NCBI GenBank assembly: GCA_963920765.1
Contig: OY987246.1
Location: forward strand, 15,682,868 to 15,746,867
DNA: 64,000 nucleotides
Direction: 5' to 3'
Source: Ulota crispa
Lineage: Eukaryota; Streptophyta; Bryopsida; Orthotrichales; Orthotrichaceae
The notes beneath the pieces are model-generated. The model had not been told where the DNA came from, ran no database searches, and saw nothing but the letters and a program-made list of their open reading frames with translations. This document shows, piece after piece, positions 11,731-23,564 of the stretch. Both the position numbers and the translations under genes were made by a program. Within the stretch, counting starts at the first letter, position 1. Every line of letters starts with the position of its first letter.

Positions 11731-11950
11731 TTAATTAAATACAAGAATAAAATTGGTTTGATAGTCAAGTTTGACTTTCAATTATGGGTTGTGGATGTTT
11801 TGGATGTAAAAATAAAATAACGAGTTGAAATTTTTTCACACTAATCTCTAATGATGTTTGTACGTCTTGCAAGAAAACCAAGTAATTTGGATTTTTTTTG
11901 CTATTTTAATTTACTTAAGTTCATTTTTAGAAAAAAATTCATAACAATTA

Positions 11951-12310
11951 CTCCCTTTGTCCCAAAATGATCTTCATGTTGATCTTTATTTAGTGTCCCA
12001 AAATGATCTTCTTGTTGTAGGAGGAAGGGAGCTAGTGACACTTGCACATAGTCCAAAAGCATGGGCATGCTAGCCAATCCCATGCCATCAAGTGAGTGGC
12101 CACCGGTGCTCTTCAAAAATGTCTCAAAATTTCAATAGTCAAGCACTTTGAAACCACACTTTTGAAAACTAATTTGAAACTCAAAATTTCAGCACAATAG
12201 GAGGACATCAAACTCTATTTATAGGTCAATGTTTTTTTGAAAAATGGTTCTATTTGAGCTTAATCTATAACATTTTGTGTAATAGGAAGATCATTTTGGG
12301 ATGGAGGGAG
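11951..12310. mobile_element. Stowaway-like (Tc1/mariner) MITE, TSD TA
   Basis: Left end CTCCCTTTGTCCCAAAATGA and right end TCATTTTGGGATGGAGGGAG are inverted copies, flanked by TA on both sides (11949-11950, 12311-12312). This is the classic plant Stowaway terminal sequence. An extra internal copy of TCCCAAAATGATCTTC lies at about 11997. 360 bp, no transposase. Confidence 0.88.
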
Positions 12311-12450
12311 TACGATTTTTCTTGAAACAAGTTGAAGTTTCTTGCAATGATATACCATTCATAATTTCAAGCAATAAAATTATAATTTTTTGTTTGAACA
12401 CACTTTGAAAGGTAAGACATGAAGTTTGACCATTTCAAAATGGATCAAGT

Positions 12451-12464
12451 CCTTTAGGGGTTAA
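12451..12464. repeat. Solo right terminus of a TTAA-family element (T6)
   Basis: CCTTTAGGGG followed by TTAA, preceded by CAAGT, as in complete family members. No left partner nearby; the best candidate is 9071-9080. Confidence 0.6.
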
Positions 12465-13104
12465 CTAGCCTAAACCATAGTAGCTAATTTAAGGTCTTTA
12501 AATCCATATGTAAATTCAAAATTTTCAAAATTAGCTTTGAGGTATGTGCTTGATTTTGGGTCATTGTACCTAATTGTGAGAAAAGCTTTCTGTGAGAAAG
12601 TTTGATTAGGATCTTTGTTGAAACAAAGAGCTAATGGTCTTTGAGAGAGAGCGAGCTTTTTAGGGAAAAAATTAGTTATCAATCTTGATTATATGTAATT
12701 GTTATTGCATGCAACTTGAGTACCTTTTGCTTGAAATTTTGCTTGTTGCATTGTTAGACATGTAATGACTAGTTTGACTATGTCATGATTTTACTTTCAC
12801 TTAGTGAATGGAATAAAAGTGAAAAGTTGCATTTGAATTTAAAGCAAAAGATTAAAGTAAAAGACTAAAATAAAAGACTAAAGTAAAAGACAATGATTAT
12901 GTTTAATGTTATAAATAGGTGGATCAATCTTAAATTAATATATATTTACAAAAGTATCTTTTGGTATAGCTAAAATTAGCTTTATGCTTACTAAATTCAC
13001 TTACTTTTGTGATTTTGGCACAAGGTTAAAAATATTGATTAAATAGTTGTTGTTTCAAAGTTGAAAATAAAATAACTAAATTTACCTTTTTGAAAACACC
13101 ACAA
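12465..13104. other. AT-rich DNA with a short tandem repeat
   Basis: A run of degenerate units like AAAGACTAAAGTAA repeats four to five times at about 12841-12893. Otherwise nothing recognised. Confidence 0.45.
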
Positions 13105-13512
13105 ATGGGTGGTGGGCCTACTTCAACATCACCACAATTAAGAAATAATAAGCAAGAGTCTCCAAGTGCTCAAGGTTTTGATTGTCCTCAAATGGAGGCA
13201 CAACAACAACAAAAGCAACAACAACATGTGCCCAATGTTGATAACAAGCATGTTGCTTATTGGCCACAACTACCTACCATACGTGGACCTTTTGTAAATG
13301 AGCAAATGAACATGGATTGGTATGCTGAAGGGGGACCTAGTGCCTTGATAGGATTTAATCATGCAATGTGTGCACGTTGTGAAATTATTGCAAAGTTGCA
13401 CAATCTCCAAAGCTCTCTTGGTGCTTTGGACCATGTTAATCCTTCCCAAGTTCTAGACCCATTAGATGAAGAATGGATTCGTGGGGTGCTTAAAGATCAT
13501 CCCTCACCATGA
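13105..13512 (+). CDS. Orphan ORF, hypothetical 135-residue protein
   Basis: Open frame from ATG 13105 to the stop at 13510-13512; an upstream TTG at 13090 extends it slightly. The product has a Gln-rich stretch (MEAQQQQKQQQH), then a more ordered part with YWPQLPTIRGPFVNEQ, MCARCEIIAKLHNLQ and LDEEWIRGVLKDHP. I recognise no family. It is AT-rich like the transposon-rich DNA around it, has no visible partner exon, and lies between TE clusters, so it may be a young gene, a gene fragment or a transposon-derived relic. Amino-acid composition looks protein-like rather than random. Confidence 0.35.
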   Translation: MGGGPTSTSPQLRNNKQESPSAQGFDCPQMEAQQQQKQQQHVPNVDNKHVAYWPQLPTIRGPFVNEQMNMDWYAEGGPSALIGFNHAMCARCEIIAKLHNLQSSLGALDHVNPSQVLDPLDEEWIRGVLKDHPSP

Positions 13513-14314
13513 TTTTGTAACAAGATTATCTAAGATTCTTTATTTTATATTTAATTTGAGAATAAAGTGACATACCTCATTGCCTCATCAATTGGACTCA
13601 AGTATGTGATGTGCACACACAAATGTTAATTCTTTTTCAATAAAAAGATGGATACGTTATGTGGCTATAATGGGCATTAAAAAATAAATGTACTTTAGTG
13701 GGAACTTGGTTTGATTGCTTCATGAAACAGATGTTTTGGCAACACCTATGAAGTTTGTGTGAACAACAAGGTTAATATTGCCCACAACTAGTGGTTACTT
13801 CTTAGAGAAATTTTGAGATTCCAATCATCGCAAACAAGTTGTCAAGTAAAACAAGATCGCTAAACAAAATAAATTGAGAGTCCTAATCCTACCATAAAAC
13901 GAAAAACAAACTGAACTATCGGTATGTACAATTCTACCACATGTCAATTTAGGAACTAGTTTGAGAGGGTTGGGATTGGGACCACCAAATACATGTATAG
14001 GAACACATCCAAATAGTTTCAAGGGTAGTTTAGAATTGCTTTTAGGATCCTGTGAGCTACAACTTCACCCTTTAATATAAAATATTCTACAATACTTTTT
14101 CCACAAAAATTTCGTTCCATGATAGCTTGTTGAAAGGCTAACCGCCGAATTTTCCGAGACCTTGAAGTACCCTAAACTTGCTTGGGTATGGGTAAGGTTA
14201 CCTAATACCAGCTTAGAAATTAGGGTCAGACAAATATGATCTACAGCTGAAAAATTGCAGTGTTCATTGAGGTTTGGGAGGATCTGATCATGACCATGAC
14301 CATGACCATGGTTG
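13513..14314. other. Intergenic DNA, nothing recognised
   Basis: Non-coding, becoming more GC-rich toward 14314, where the coding stretch of the next gene starts. Includes the presumed 3' UTR of the minus-strand gene. Confidence 0.45.
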
Positions 14315-15274
14315 TCATGGATTGGACCTTCTCTTCAAGTCGAGTGTCAATGGCTTGGCCCCTCGCCGTCTCTTCCAGAGCAGCACTTCTTCGCTGGCAC
14401 TGACTCTAGCATTCGCCATAGCCACCGGCGGTCGAGCAAAACTGCGAGTCTTGGTTTCGCAAGCTCGGGAACAACGAGCATCGCGATCTTCACGTGCCTC
14501 ACTCTCCAGCTGCAGCATGAGCAGCGACTTGGCCAGGAACGTGCCCGTCTGTTCGGCCTCCACCGCCGGAGCTGCTGCGGTGGCCGCCGTGCCGGAGCTG
14601 AACCGGCTGAGATCGACATGAAACTCGCCGTCGGTGCATTTTGCAGCTGGTTGGCTGGGATTCACTGTTCCTCTCGCACCCAGAATCTGTCGCCACTTGG
14701 ACGGCCTTGGCGATGGCTCGGGCGTCAGCTTCTCTTGCTTGGATTTCAAGGTTCGCAAATCAGGTGTTTTTGGCGGTGTTTTGGGCGGTGTTTTGGGTGG
14801 CGTTCTCAGCTTTTCCTTCTTCACCTGCGCCCCGCAACAGTGAATGACGGTCAGTTATCCTTTCTGCTCGCAATGTAGGCAAAATCTCACCACATGCAGG
14901 GAGATCACGGCATACTGCTCGGCTTGGTGGGCAAATTAACCCTCTAGGATGCTAGGTTTCATCCTCGAGGTCCTCTATGCTAGGTTCAGGCTTAAGGTTA
15001 CTTGGTTCTGCTTGTGGCATAAAAAAGATCGACATTGTGTTGTCTGTGTGAGGTTTGCAAAGAGATTGAAAGGCCATGCAGTTGCGTGTCGACCTTACAA
15101 GTGGAAGTATTTGCATGCAAGTACCTGTCCAATGCAAGTGACCACCGGCGACGTGGGGTCATCGTCGCTTTCGTGGTCGGCATCAATTCTGTCCAGAAAC
15201 CCCGCGCGTGGTAGCGACTTCACGGGTTGTACAGAGGATGCACCTTGTCTCTGCGACCCTGTCACGGTGACCAT
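14315..15274 (-). CDS. Uncharacterised plant protein with a VTCIGQV motif, 2 exons
   Basis: Exons 15125-15274 and 14315-14824 (right to left) join at a GT-AG intron in phase 0 to about 219 residues. The junction creates SPVVTCIGQ|VKKEKLRTP, resembling the conserved VTCIGQV-basic motif I know from an uncharacterised plant protein family. A TPPK repeat follows, then SKWRQILGARG, GEFHVDLSRF, an Ala-rich linker, TFLAKSLLMLQLESEA, and a basic end LWKRRRGAKPLTLDLKRR. Acidic HESDDDPTSP precedes the junction. No catalytic domain is visible, and it looks like a small, basic, partly disordered, possibly nuclear protein. The region is a GC island (about 14260-16750) in AT-rich DNA, as for other genes here. 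The start at 15274 is the first in-frame ATG after an unclear upstream region; extra 5' exons are possible. The gene model is moderately sure; the function is unknown. Confidence 0.55.
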
Positions 15275-17496
15275 AGCCGGGTGCACAATCTGGCAGCCAT
15301 GCCACCACAACCATCACTACCAGCGCAGCAAACTTCCCTTCACTCTCGTGCGAGCGAGCTTCAAACACAACCCCACGATCTACCCGACTACTGCAAGAAT
15401 GAACAGCAAAAATGAACAGCAAGAATGTAGCGATCTAGGAAAGCGGACCAGATTAATGGCGCCAACTCGAAAGCACGCAAGCATGTGAGCCCCACCACTG
15501 GAGCAGTTCACCGACGACGATCGGTCCCTCCCTCTCCCACCTACAAACTCGCCCTTCCCTTTGCTGCTACAACTGTCCCTGTATGCAAAATCATGATGAT
15601 CTGCAGCGTTGCCGTTCGATGTCCCGAGCCGCTGATCCATCTCGTCCTTGGAGGTCCAGGCGTCCCGGTGGCCGAGATCTAGCTCCTCCACCGGTAGTAA
15701 GCACGCAAAGCTCCACAGCCCCATCCTCGTCATGGCCAATGCCCTCCTCGTCCTCAATCTCTCTACTATCTCGCCAGAACAAACTCCAAACTCTACCAAT
15801 AATTCTCACCCTCAAGTAGCTGCATTAAAGCTTCTATTCTAGATTCCTTTGTAGCCAAATGTGCAGGTAGCCATGTGCAAGCGAGCAATACCAATTCGCT
15901 ATCTCCACTATCAACGTACCCGTGGCAGCACCACATGAGTGCAATGTACACCCCCAACTCAACAATCAATTCGATCTATCGACAAAGAGAAAAACGCACC
16001 GGGTCAAGCACTCAAATATCCTCAACTCTGGTCACAGCCCGTTGTACCAACGAAGCAATGCAGGCTAGCTAGGTTTGCAGGAAGTTAGACATTGAAGATG
16101 GTTTAGTGTGCAAAGCGGGAAACAAATGGCTTCAATCTTCCGTTCCGTGCTAATCAACTTGTACAAAGACTAAACAAACAAAGGCAGTCGGTTTCTGTGT
16201 GATGATGAGTTGCTGCAGCTTAACAGGAGTCTGGCACATGGCGTCCAAGCCTTGCAATGAGTACTAGTACTGCCAATGCTCATAACCATTGCTGCTGCTA
16301 CAACAACCACTTAGACTTCTGCTGATTCCTGCACATGGCGGTGAATTCACGGTCAAGGGGCATTCTTGCAACGGTCAAACGCGAACGAAGCAGCTGCGCT
16401 CTGCACGAGCGAAGGCCAGGCTCACAGCTAGCACACTATGCCGTGTACTGAGCATATATAGATCTGGAGATTCTGATCTGTGCCCGGGCTTTGACCGATG
16501 CATTTCTGTAATTGTGACTTTTCTATGGAAGATTAGTGGTTGATAGAAAGGGAACGCAGTCCTGGAGTGTGGTACGAGGAGCGGCATAACTTACACGCTT
16601 TGGAGCTGATCCGGTGCCGTAGCGGCACAGCGTCCGAATCTGCAGACTGAAAACCCTGCGTCTCTGCCTTCGTCGTCGGAGCAGCGGCAGGAGTTGCACC
16701 TTTAATTCTTTTGTGTCGCCTTCCCTGGCGTTAGCGGCACAGTTTCCCACTTCTCAGGGCCAAGCCATACCAAAACAAACCTGCATGTCAAAACGGCATT
16801 TTGTAGAACAGAAGTGACGGTATTTACTTCTTTGTGTAAAAGCATATTTCTTGAACTTTTATACTCAAGTTTCAAGCTTGTTTTAAATCAGGGTCTTTTA
16901 AGTCTTCACAAATCATCATCTCCAAGAATCCAACCTCTTGTCCTTGAATGGTGAAAAGGTTATTTCTATAAAACAACACATGGAATTTTAAGCAAAGTGG
17001 TTCTCCCCAGAGTTGTTGCATTGGTCAAGTTTAGGTTGTTGGACACCATAAGCAAATGAACCAATCAGATTGGACAGACAGACAGACGTGTCCGCTCTCA
17101 TTTTCAAGGCATTTTTAGAGTTTTTGACCAGTCCTAAGAAGGGAAGAATCAAATCACTATTTTTCATTTTTATAGCATGATATGGCTTTAAATACACATT
17201 TTGATTTCATGTTGGCAATAATGAGTGTCACCAACATGTACAAAGTAAGTTTTTTTCATCATTTTCTATCATTTTTTGAAGTCAACTATGAATTGACTAC
17301 ATCAAAGGACATGAGCTCAATTGGACACTTCAAACGGACGGACAACCATATAGACAGACAGTCCAATGTGACAACCATGACTCTCCCCTAATTTTCCAAA
17401 AACATAATTTGATTCTTCATTCATTCCAAACTAGCTATTTTGACCAATGTGACCTTCGCATTAGGCAACAAAAGAGGGTTGCTTAGCTTTACAGCT
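15275..17496. other. GC island upstream of the uncharacterised gene, then AT-rich DNA
   Basis: 15275-16750 has gene-like GC content and many overlapping short frames on both strands, but no frame could be tied to a family or spliced convincingly. It is probably promoter, leader or missed 5' exons of the minus-strand gene. 16750-17496 is AT-rich with nothing recognised except ACAGACAGAC-type runs near 17076 and 17352. Confidence 0.4.
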
Positions 17497-17760
17497 TGGT
17501 CTATTGCACATATGTGTTTGTGCCTTTGTGGGGTTAAGGTGGAAAAACTTTGATTTTTCATATGCCAGAGAATAGAAGATTTTAGAAATTCACCATCAGG
17601 AGATTACATTTGGGAAGTTCTAATTCACTTTCTAGAACCACCAAAGGGGATAACATTAACCAATTGCCAAGGGGGGGCATGTTTTTACTTTTGCTCTTGT
17701 TTGTAATAAATGTTGCGCTTTTCATTTTGGCCTTAAAAACACATATGTGTCTTAGACTAA

Positions 17761-18076
17761 GGGCATCCTTCCATGTGAGGGGGGTGGCTGGTCATACTAT
17801 TTCTAGCCCACATATAATTGGTTGGACGGGGGTTCTAGTTTTTCTAAAATCACATCTAACCAATTCACTAGTAGAAAACGGCAATAAACAACTAAGTGAC
17901 AACAACTAAACCACAATTGCATTGACTATATAATAACTACAAAATGACTTAATTTCACTTGTATAATTGTGGTTTAGTTGTTGTCACTTAGTCGTTTAGG
18001 ACTTGTTTTTCTACTAGTGATTTTTGGTGAGCCATAAATAGTTTGACCAACCACCCCCTCACATGGAAGGATGCCC
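17761..18076. mobile_element. PIF/Harbinger (Tourist-like) MITE, TSD TAA
   Basis: GGGCATCCTTCCATGTGAGG at the left and CCTCACATGGAAGGATGCCC at the right, a long and nearly perfect inverted repeat. TAA on both sides (17758-17760, 18077-18079). A CACTA-like MITE sits inside at 17866-18019. Confidence 0.88.
17866..18019. mobile_element. CACTA-like foldback MITE, TSD ATT, nested
   Basis: CACTAGTAGAAAACGGCAAT at the left and TTGTTTTTCTACTAGTG at the right, flanked by ATT on both sides (17863-17865, 18020-18022). 154 bp; arms share GACAACAACTAAACCACAAT with its inverse. Same family as 1257-1409 and 11005-11166. Confidence 0.88.
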
Positions 18077-18306
18077 TAAGCCCCGCTTTCAAGTATGACC
18101 AATGTTCACAAATGTGACTGGTTATAGCCATAAAATTTTTTTAAAGAGTTATGCTAAAATAAATTTAAATGGCAGAACAACTAAGGAATTCTATTTCAGA
18201 TTTTTTTTGCCACAAACTTACCTCATTGGGTTGTAGCTCACATGAAAAACTTGGTGAAATGGATGAAAAAGTCAAATCCCTCTCAACAAAATACTAGGCG
18301 GCTTAA

Positions 18307-19218
18307 CCCCTAAAGGACTAGACCCCCTTTTTTAGAAACATAGCAATTTTGGGCAGATACCTGTGATTGGAGCTTTTCATATTTTAGGCTGAAATTTTAA
18401 CAGAATGTGGGGACAAGGTTTATCTTTCATATGCACTAAATTTCATGACATTTGGAATTATGAGTAAAAAGTTATGGCCTAATATGTTGTTTTTTACGTT
18501 TGTTGGGCAGCTTGGGCAGATTTTTAAAAATCACTTTTTTCAAAAACAAATTTTAAAAATTGGTTTAGGATATTTATGTGATTGTAGGAAGCTTTGAATC
18601 ATTCCGTTTGGATCAACAAGATGAAAGTTATGAGGATTTTTTGTTTATGGGCAGTTATGGATTCTCTACTCCAAAATAAACTTTGAAGTCCTTTATTTTA
18701 TTTAGTTTTCAACATTTTGGAAAAAAAACAAAAAAAAAGGATGAATGTTGTGTATGACAACATTATGACCATTGGGATTGGCATTCTTCATTTCCATAAT
18801 AAAAAAATTAGCAATTTTGTGTTTTGAATCATTCTCTACTTTTTACTTCTTGATATTTTTCCATATGTTATACAACTCTCAAATGATTTGAAACTTTTTT
18901 GACATGTACTTTACTTAGGTGGAATAAGGAATTTAGAGAAGCACCACCCACGTGGCCTTTTTCCCTTAGGAATTTCACCTTTTAAAGGGTAGCTGCCTGA
19001 TTTTTCACGAGACGTTTTTAAATACTCAAACCATTCTAACTTCCAATCCACGTGGTGGAAAACTCTGAATTTTTTTCCACATCTTCTAAAACCATTATTC
19101 TACAAGATCCTACAATCACATATGCATAAAAATGTTTTTGTTTTCAAATTTGGTTGATGCTCTAAAAATGGCAGTTTTGAAGAATTTTTGGTGAAAACTT
19201 TGCTTGGTCCTTCAGGGG
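18307..19218. mobile_element. TTAA-family element T7, long subfamily
   Basis: TTAA on both sides (18303-18306, 19219-19222); ends CCCCTAAAGGACTAGAC and GGTCCTTCAGGGG. Interior shares GCAGTTATGGATTCTCTACT and other blocks with T1 and T5. 912 bp. Confidence 0.82.
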
Positions 19219-19222
19219 TTAA

Positions 19223-22200
19223 AATCTGGATGTATGTCATTAATAATAGCTGATTTTATCGATGAACGTGTACACGTGGATGATATTATTCATTTCTCTC
19301 TTAAGCATGTGCCAATGAAGAACCAAAAGAAATTCCTTGTGTCAGAAATATAAAAAAATTGGGATTTTAAGTTTAGCACGTTTGACAGTGCTTTTGGGCA
19401 CTTGTGCACTGGGTATGACTGTGTGAGCATTGAACACATTTTGAAACAAGACTTTACACAACTTGCCTCGGATTCTATGTAGGCGCAAGGAAAACAATTA
19501 AACAATTATGTATGTGGGTTGAAAAAGAAGCCCACTTAGGCTCACCTTGTGGTTTGGATTTTGTGACCAAACTCAACACAAATAATTGGGTTGAAAATAT
19601 AACTTTTAAAGTGATTGGGATGAGTTGAAGTTTATGTAGGTAAGTATACCTCGCACTCATTTTGTTATGTCTCTCTTAATTTCTAATGAATTTTTAGGTG
19701 ACTTTTCACCCTACCTTATCTTGGTTTTCCCCTCCCTCTCCCTCTCCCTCTTTTAAATTTCAAAATTTATGTGACAAGCATACACTTGATGCTTGACACC
19801 CAATGCTTTGTAATATGGAATTTCAAACTATTGATGATATTGAATAAAATTGATATTGTGTTGTAGGCACACAATGCTTTATATCATGGATTTGGTACAC
19901 TAAAAAGGGGTTCTACCGTGAACAGTCCATTTAAAGCCACAATCAATGAACTAATTCATAAGTGAATTAAGAACTTTTATACCTTATTCTCTTATAGGTT
20001 TGAATTTTTCACAAAGCCTTTTCAAAATTTTCATCTCTATTGTCTTTACAAGGTTATCTGTATTATCAATGTAAGTGAAGAAGTTCATTGCCAAAACGAC
20101 CAAAAATTCCAAAAACACCCCTCAATCATATAAAAATGGTGCCCCAGATGGAACAAAGTAAGACGAAAATTCAATATTTGGTTTGGTCATGAAGCTACCA
20201 AAATGTACGAATATGAAACGAAGCGTATAATATGTGGATGAAATCCGTTCATCTACGAATCTAAGTTTGTGCAAAACACATCAACACCAGTCAAGCTTTG
20301 GAAGAGCCTTTTGTTAGTACAAGTAAATTGGGAGCATATACCCATTTTCCAAACAAAATTTGTTCTACCTACGAAACGTAAATTTATCAAATTATCATTG
20401 CCACCGTGTGAGGTCACATAAGAACGTACATGGAGATCCAGTGTTTAGTGTATTGGTTACCATTTGATCCTTGGAAAAATGATGAATTAAGGTGGTAAGC
20501 AGAGAAAATCAAACCAATCAATCCCAAATAAAGAAATTCTAGTAAAGGGGATGCAATTTTTGGAGATACCTCTTACAAATTTGGATGTTAGCCAACATTT
20601 AATGTGGTGTATTTAAATCAACCAATGTCCACACCAATTTTTTTGTATTGAAATCTATAAATCATTTTGAATTTGTGCCCCTATCTATAATATTTTTGTT
20701 TTCATGTTCCTATTTTTAATTTTTGATGAACATTGAAATTGGTTCTTAGGGAAAGAATTTTAAGCATTCTCAAGAGCCTATACTAGCATTTAATTATTTG
20801 GTAAATTTTTGCTTAAATCTTACCTGGGAATTGCGCTAGCAACTAGTACACTAGGAAATTTGAGTGAAATTGTGGATGGAATTGCTAGATCTTTCTTGTA
20901 GCAGATTCTCAATCTATCAAATTTTGGATAAACGTAGCTTATACTAGTAGTTTTTGGATGAACTCTTAAATATCATTCAGTAGTTCCAATTTTATCCAAC
21001 TTTTCTTTACTTGCCTAAATTCTAGGGTGCGGGTCGCTCTACCTTGACAAAAACAAAAATTAAACCGTGGCCCGTACATCATGGAAATGACAAGAACCAA
21101 AGCCCTATCTAAGGTTTGACTTTCATGATGGTCCACATTTGAAAAAGCAAGATCATGACCACAGTTTGGGATTTTTTTTTCTAAACAGACAATTTTTGTG
21201 ATTGCACATGATGGTTTGGTATTTCTCATTTCTCCTTGGCACCCTGCCAAAAGTGTGAAATAAATTTTGGTTAAATCTGGCATTTGTAGATTTCAGCAAG
21301 TAGTTTGCCCCATTTTCCTATTTCCATTTGGCTAGTTTCTTAAAAATTGAAATTGGGCCTGTTTTTGTTTTTTTGTGAGGATTCACTCCCCAATTTTTTA
21401 TTCGGTATCCTTGGCAAGAGTTGAACTTGGCAAAGCCCCTACCAAACTAGGGCCAAAGATGTAGCCTTTAGAAAATACAAAGATCCACACGCCTCCAATC
21501 AATTTGCACCAAACAAGGACACGTACAAGTGGAGTATTGCGCAACACAGCTTGCAAGACATGTTCAGTAGTTTAGCCTTAGACACACAGGAGAAGGGGAG
21601 CGAGCAAAAAAATACAACGACAAGAAGAGGAGCAGTGGAAACAAGATTGTTGACTGCATCAAGACTCCAAGGTTGAGAACAAAGATGCAACGTCTCTCAC
21701 CATGTCCTTCAACCCTAACAATCTGTGGCTTAGATGATGTGACCGTGGTCAACGGCCCCCCCTCATTGGTGGGATAGTTTTAACTACCAAATAATTGTAA
21801 AGTAAGTGCCAACAAGGTCATTACTACAAGCCAACTGTGCCTATGAGTCACAATAAAGGAAGGATGGTTCCTAGTTCTTACAATATAATACTATATATAT
21901 GACAAGAAAAATTTCCTAAGAGGTATATTTTTGGTCAGCTGCATGCCTAAAAAGAGGCATTTCAATTAGTTATTTTCCTACATACTCTAAAAACAACTGG
22001 CCCTAAAACCAATATTTATTTTTTCTAAACAGTCCATTTCTAAAAATCATAATTTTTCATTCAGAACCTTGTCCTAAACATTTTTATTTCATTCAGAAGT
22101 CTTCTAAATTTTTTTGGCTAACATGTAACTAAATGCCCGTACTTCCCATACATTGATCATGACAAACAAGTTACGGAATTATGCATGACAGCGTTTTGAA

Positions 22201-22269
22201 AAACGACAAAATTGAAAAATGAAAATAATGTTTGAGCACGAGAAATAGAACAATCTGGGAAAACGTTGA
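19223..22269. other. Intergenic DNA, nothing recognised
   Basis: About 3 kb of AT-rich non-coding sequence. Contains a CCCTCTCC microsatellite near 19730-19752. Short frames near 20966-21283 and 21499-21752 have no family features. Confidence 0.45.
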
Positions 22270-23564
22270 TAACCGTGGCCGCTTCAAAGCAAGCATAGAA
22301 GTTGGCCCTAAGACCAGACATCTGCCGCGCGTCTGCGGCCGTCTGCGGCCGTCTTCGAATGCCTCGCGCTAGCTCTTCACCGTTGCGCACCGCCAGACGC
22401 CACAATGCGAACTGCGAAGTGAAAAGGAGGTTCGAAAGTGGTGGCTTGCGAAAGTGGATTTGACCAGCATCGTCAGAGTGCAGTCAGTTGCAACGATCAT
22501 GCAAAAAAAGAGGCAGTGAATGATGCTGCTGCATCGCGATTCACGACAGCTTCAGCTCTCTCGAGTCCAGACTCCACAACGCCAGATGCGTTCTCTGACG
22601 ATGCCCCAGCTGCTCGAGTATCACGAGTAGCGTGCCGTGGAGGCTTTCTTTGTCGTTTCTGTTTTCCTAGTAAGGTAATGTCCAGTTTCTGACTGCCTGC
22701 TCAGTTGTACCACGTGGATTTTGAAATTTTCTCTTCAACGTGTCCTTGGTTGCTGCTTCTCATGACTTCGTCATGATTTCACGCTGCCAGACGCTTTGTT
22801 TGGGACGTTTTAGGGTCCCTGTTAGCGGCCGTTTAGTGGTTGCGAGGAATGCTCCAATTTTGGAGTGATAAATATGGCGTTTGTACGAAACCTTGGATCA
22901 GAATTAGGGTTTGTGTTTTTGTAGTGTTTCCAAGAATCGAGAGAGCCGCGACGGTAATCGGAATTTTGAAATTGTGGATCTCAGTGCTTGCTTTCATTTC
23001 TGTTCTGCTGGTAAAATCAGGGTTCAAGCTGTCTGATTGTCTGCTCAGATCACCATCTTGCAATTAATGGTGCGACATGAAAATTGATCTCAATCGTGTT
23101 GTTCTTAACTGCTGGACAAATTTCCTCAACACGGCAAAGTGCACTGCAAACGAGTGTATTTCGCCTTGCATCCAGTAGGGGTCACTCAACAATGTTTAGA
23201 AAAAATTCCAGTTGCTACTTTTGTTGCTTCGCAATTTCATGAAGCCAGAAGCTTTGTTTTGAGAGTTTTTTCGGTTGAAGGCAATACCAATGGCGGTTTA
23301 TAGTCGTTGCAGTGGAATGCTCAACTTTGATGGCTATGGCGATTGCGAGAAGGTTTTGGCTGAAAGAGAGAGGTCAGAATGAGCCTTTGTTTCTGTTTTA
23401 TTGATTCGATAGCAATTCGGATTTTGAATTGTGGATCTCAGGTTGGCCCAGGGCTGCGGATGAACGGGAGCTAGGTTGGAGTCCTCTGAGGAAAAGAACG
23501 AAAGAAAGAAAGAAAGAAAGAGTTCTTTCTGCATCCGGAGGTATCCATATTGATTATTGAGACC
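22270..23564. promoter_or_regulatory. GC-rich presumed promoter/leader of the RWP-RK gene
   Basis: 22270-22720 is GC- and CpG-rich with a repeated TGCGGCCGTC, unlike the AT-rich DNA upstream. A GAAA microsatellite lies at about 23497-23520, just before the start codon. Leader introns cannot be excluded. No core promoter element can be assigned. Confidence 0.35.
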
